Assembly (NCBI RefSeq): GCF_007971525.1
Contig: NZ_CP042437.1
Span: 6,386,001-6,450,000, forward strand
Length of the DNA stretch: 64,000 nucleotides
Direction of reading: 5' to 3'
DNA from: Mucilaginibacter ginsenosidivorax
GTDB taxonomy: Bacteria; Bacteroidota; Bacteroidia; Sphingobacteriales; Sphingobacteriaceae
The notes under the pieces are model-generated. The model ran no database searches and had not been told where the DNA came from. It saw only the letters and a list, made by a program, of their open reading frames with translations. Each line of letters opens with the position of its first letter. Position 1 is the stretch's first letter. A program made the position numbers and the translations under genes. Shown piece by piece: positions 62,910-64,000 of the stretch.

Positions 62910-64000
62910 ATGAAAAAGATAGTACCTGCACTTTTTTGCGCCTTATGTTTTTGTGCACCCGCGTTTTCGCAGGATGCCAAAGCGCCGCTTTCGTTAGACG
63001 GAATAGTATCACGCCTGCAAACCTTATCAACCACAAAAGCCATCGAAAAAGTTTATCTGCACTTTGACAGAACAACATACAGTGCCGGCGATACCGCCTT
63101 TTTTAAGGCCTACCTTACACTTGGCGAGCAACACCAGCTATCAAAGTTGAGTGGTGTATTGCACGCCGACCTGGTGAACCCCAACGATTCGTTGGTAAAA
63201 TATATCACCCTACAGGTTAACAACGGCCTGGCCTGGGGCGATTTTCCTTTGCCAAACAGCCTGCCAAAAGGTATTTATCATATTAAGGCTTATACCAAAT
63301 GGATGCTTAATAGCGCCGACCCTAATGTTTTTGACCAGCCTATTATAATTACCAGCCCGGTATTGCCAACGCGCGTACTATCAGCTCAGCAAACTAAAAT
63401 TGCCAATAAATACGATATTCAATTTTTTCCGGAGGGCGGCACCTTTGTAAATGATATTCCGGCTAAACTGGCTTTTAAGGCTATTGATCATAATGGCATG
63501 GGGGCCAGTGTTAAGGGCGTGGTTGTAGATAACCTGAATGCCGAAATAACCAAATTTGAAACCCGACACCTGGGGATGGGTATTATTAACATAACCCCCG
63601 TTGAAGGCAGAACCTATAAAGCCAAACTTACCTATGCCGATGGAACCAACGCCACGGTTGATTTGCCAAAGGCCGACGAAAAGGGAATGGCACTGCTTGT
63701 AAATAATACCAACCCCGATAAGCTATTAATTGAAATTAATGCCAACCGGGCCTATTACCTGGCCAATAAAAACAAAGAAATTGGCATCGCTATTTATTCG
63801 GGTGGCGGGGCTGTGCGGTCGGTAAAAACAACTCTAGATGGACAGGTACTTGATCTTAACCTGGGTAAAAAAGACTTTCAGACGGGCATCGTACGGGTAA
63901 CACTGTTTTCGCAAACCGGCGAGCCGATGAACGAGCGGCTTTCATTTATTCAGAACGATGACCTCATGAATTTGCAAACGGCGGTAAATAAATCATCATA
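62910..64000 (+). CDS. Secreted MG2-domain-containing protein, partial
   Basis: The frame opens at ATG 62,910 and runs off the window after 363 codons. The signal peptide ends near APAFSQD (residue 21). KVYLHFDRTTYSAGDTAFFKAYL at about residues 48-70 is an alpha-2-macroglobulin MG2-like domain, which in Bacteroidota often begins large cell-surface proteins ending in a TonB plug region. The end is missing, so the full domain layout is unknown. Confidence 0.82.
   Translation, partial: MKKIVPALFCALCFCAPAFSQDAKAPLSLDGIVSRLQTLSTTKAIEKVYLHFDRTTYSAGDTAFFKAYLTLGEQHQLSKLSGVLHADLVNPNDSLVKYITLQVNNGLAWGDFPLPNSLPKGIYHIKAYTKWMLNSADPNVFDQPIIITSPVLPTRVLSAQQTKIANKYDIQFFPEGGTFVNDIPAKLAFKAIDHNGMGASVKGVVVDNLNAEITKFETRHLGMGIINITPVEGRTYKAKLTYADGTNATVDLPKADEKGMALLVNNTNPDKLLIEINANRAYYLANKNKEIGIAIYSGGGAVRSVKTTLDGQVLDLNLGKKDFQTGIVRVTLFSQTGEPMNERLSFIQNDDLMNLQTAVNKSS

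Overview
The window is a piece of a Bacteroidota chromosome, most likely Sphingobacteriaceae (Mucilaginibacter/Pedobacter-like; genus is inference). Evidence: a fused MurF-alanine racemase, a TonB-dependent receptor with a carboxypeptidase-like plug, GH127 and GH27 plant-polysaccharide enzymes, a promoter of the Bacteroidota TTG-N19-TAnnTTTG form before tRNA-Gly, start codons mostly lacking Shine-Dalgarno sequences, and many palindromic intergenic repeats.

Positions 1 to about 11,670 look like the right part of an integrated mobilizable element whose left end is outside the window. It carries a MobC-like protein, a relaxase, a candidate oriT, a VirD4-type coupling protein, a P4-type tyrosine integrase, an AlpA-like regulator, a Toprim protein, and a four-gene cargo operon ending in an HNH nuclease. 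No mating-pair formation genes are visible, so it is probably mobilized by a helper. It abuts the 3' end of a tRNA-Leu(TAA) gene, the usual target side for such integrases. Several element genes have Shine-Dalgarno sites and one has a consensus sigma70 promoter, unlike the chromosome.

11,680-28,720 is core chromosome: tRNA-Leu, tRNA-Gly, recX, murF-alr, a DUF502 protein, two paralogous MFS exporters around a DEDDh exonuclease, a DUF1624 membrane protein, a TlpA-like thioredoxin, a LOG-family protein, a sodium:solute symporter, recR, a glycosyltransferase, an SDR enzyme and a KirBac potassium channel. 28,930-32,900 is a trpDFBA operon preceded by a Trp-rich leader peptide and an attenuator; trpE, trpG and trpC are not here.

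32,940-49,300 holds a YciO/Sua5 protein, a hybrid histidine kinase with a degenerate receiver, small secreted proteins, GH127 and GH27 enzymes, an MFS-TetR operon with a frameshifted HMA-like gene, a fatty-acid-hydroxylase-superfamily protein and a protein closely resembling eukaryotic dihydroceramide delta-4 desaturase. 49,400-58,030 is a TolC-MFP-RND efflux operon with a YncE-like propeller downstream and a two-component pair upstream. The rest holds a half-size EamA transporter, an outer-membrane receptor, a PhoU-like DUF47 protein and the start of a large secreted protein.

The feature least explained by known genes is a set of intergenic loci, each made of degenerate 8-12 bp words arranged as inverted arms around a short spacer. 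The arms abut or overlap stop or start codons of neighbouring genes. Their sequence differs from locus to locus while the architecture stays the same.
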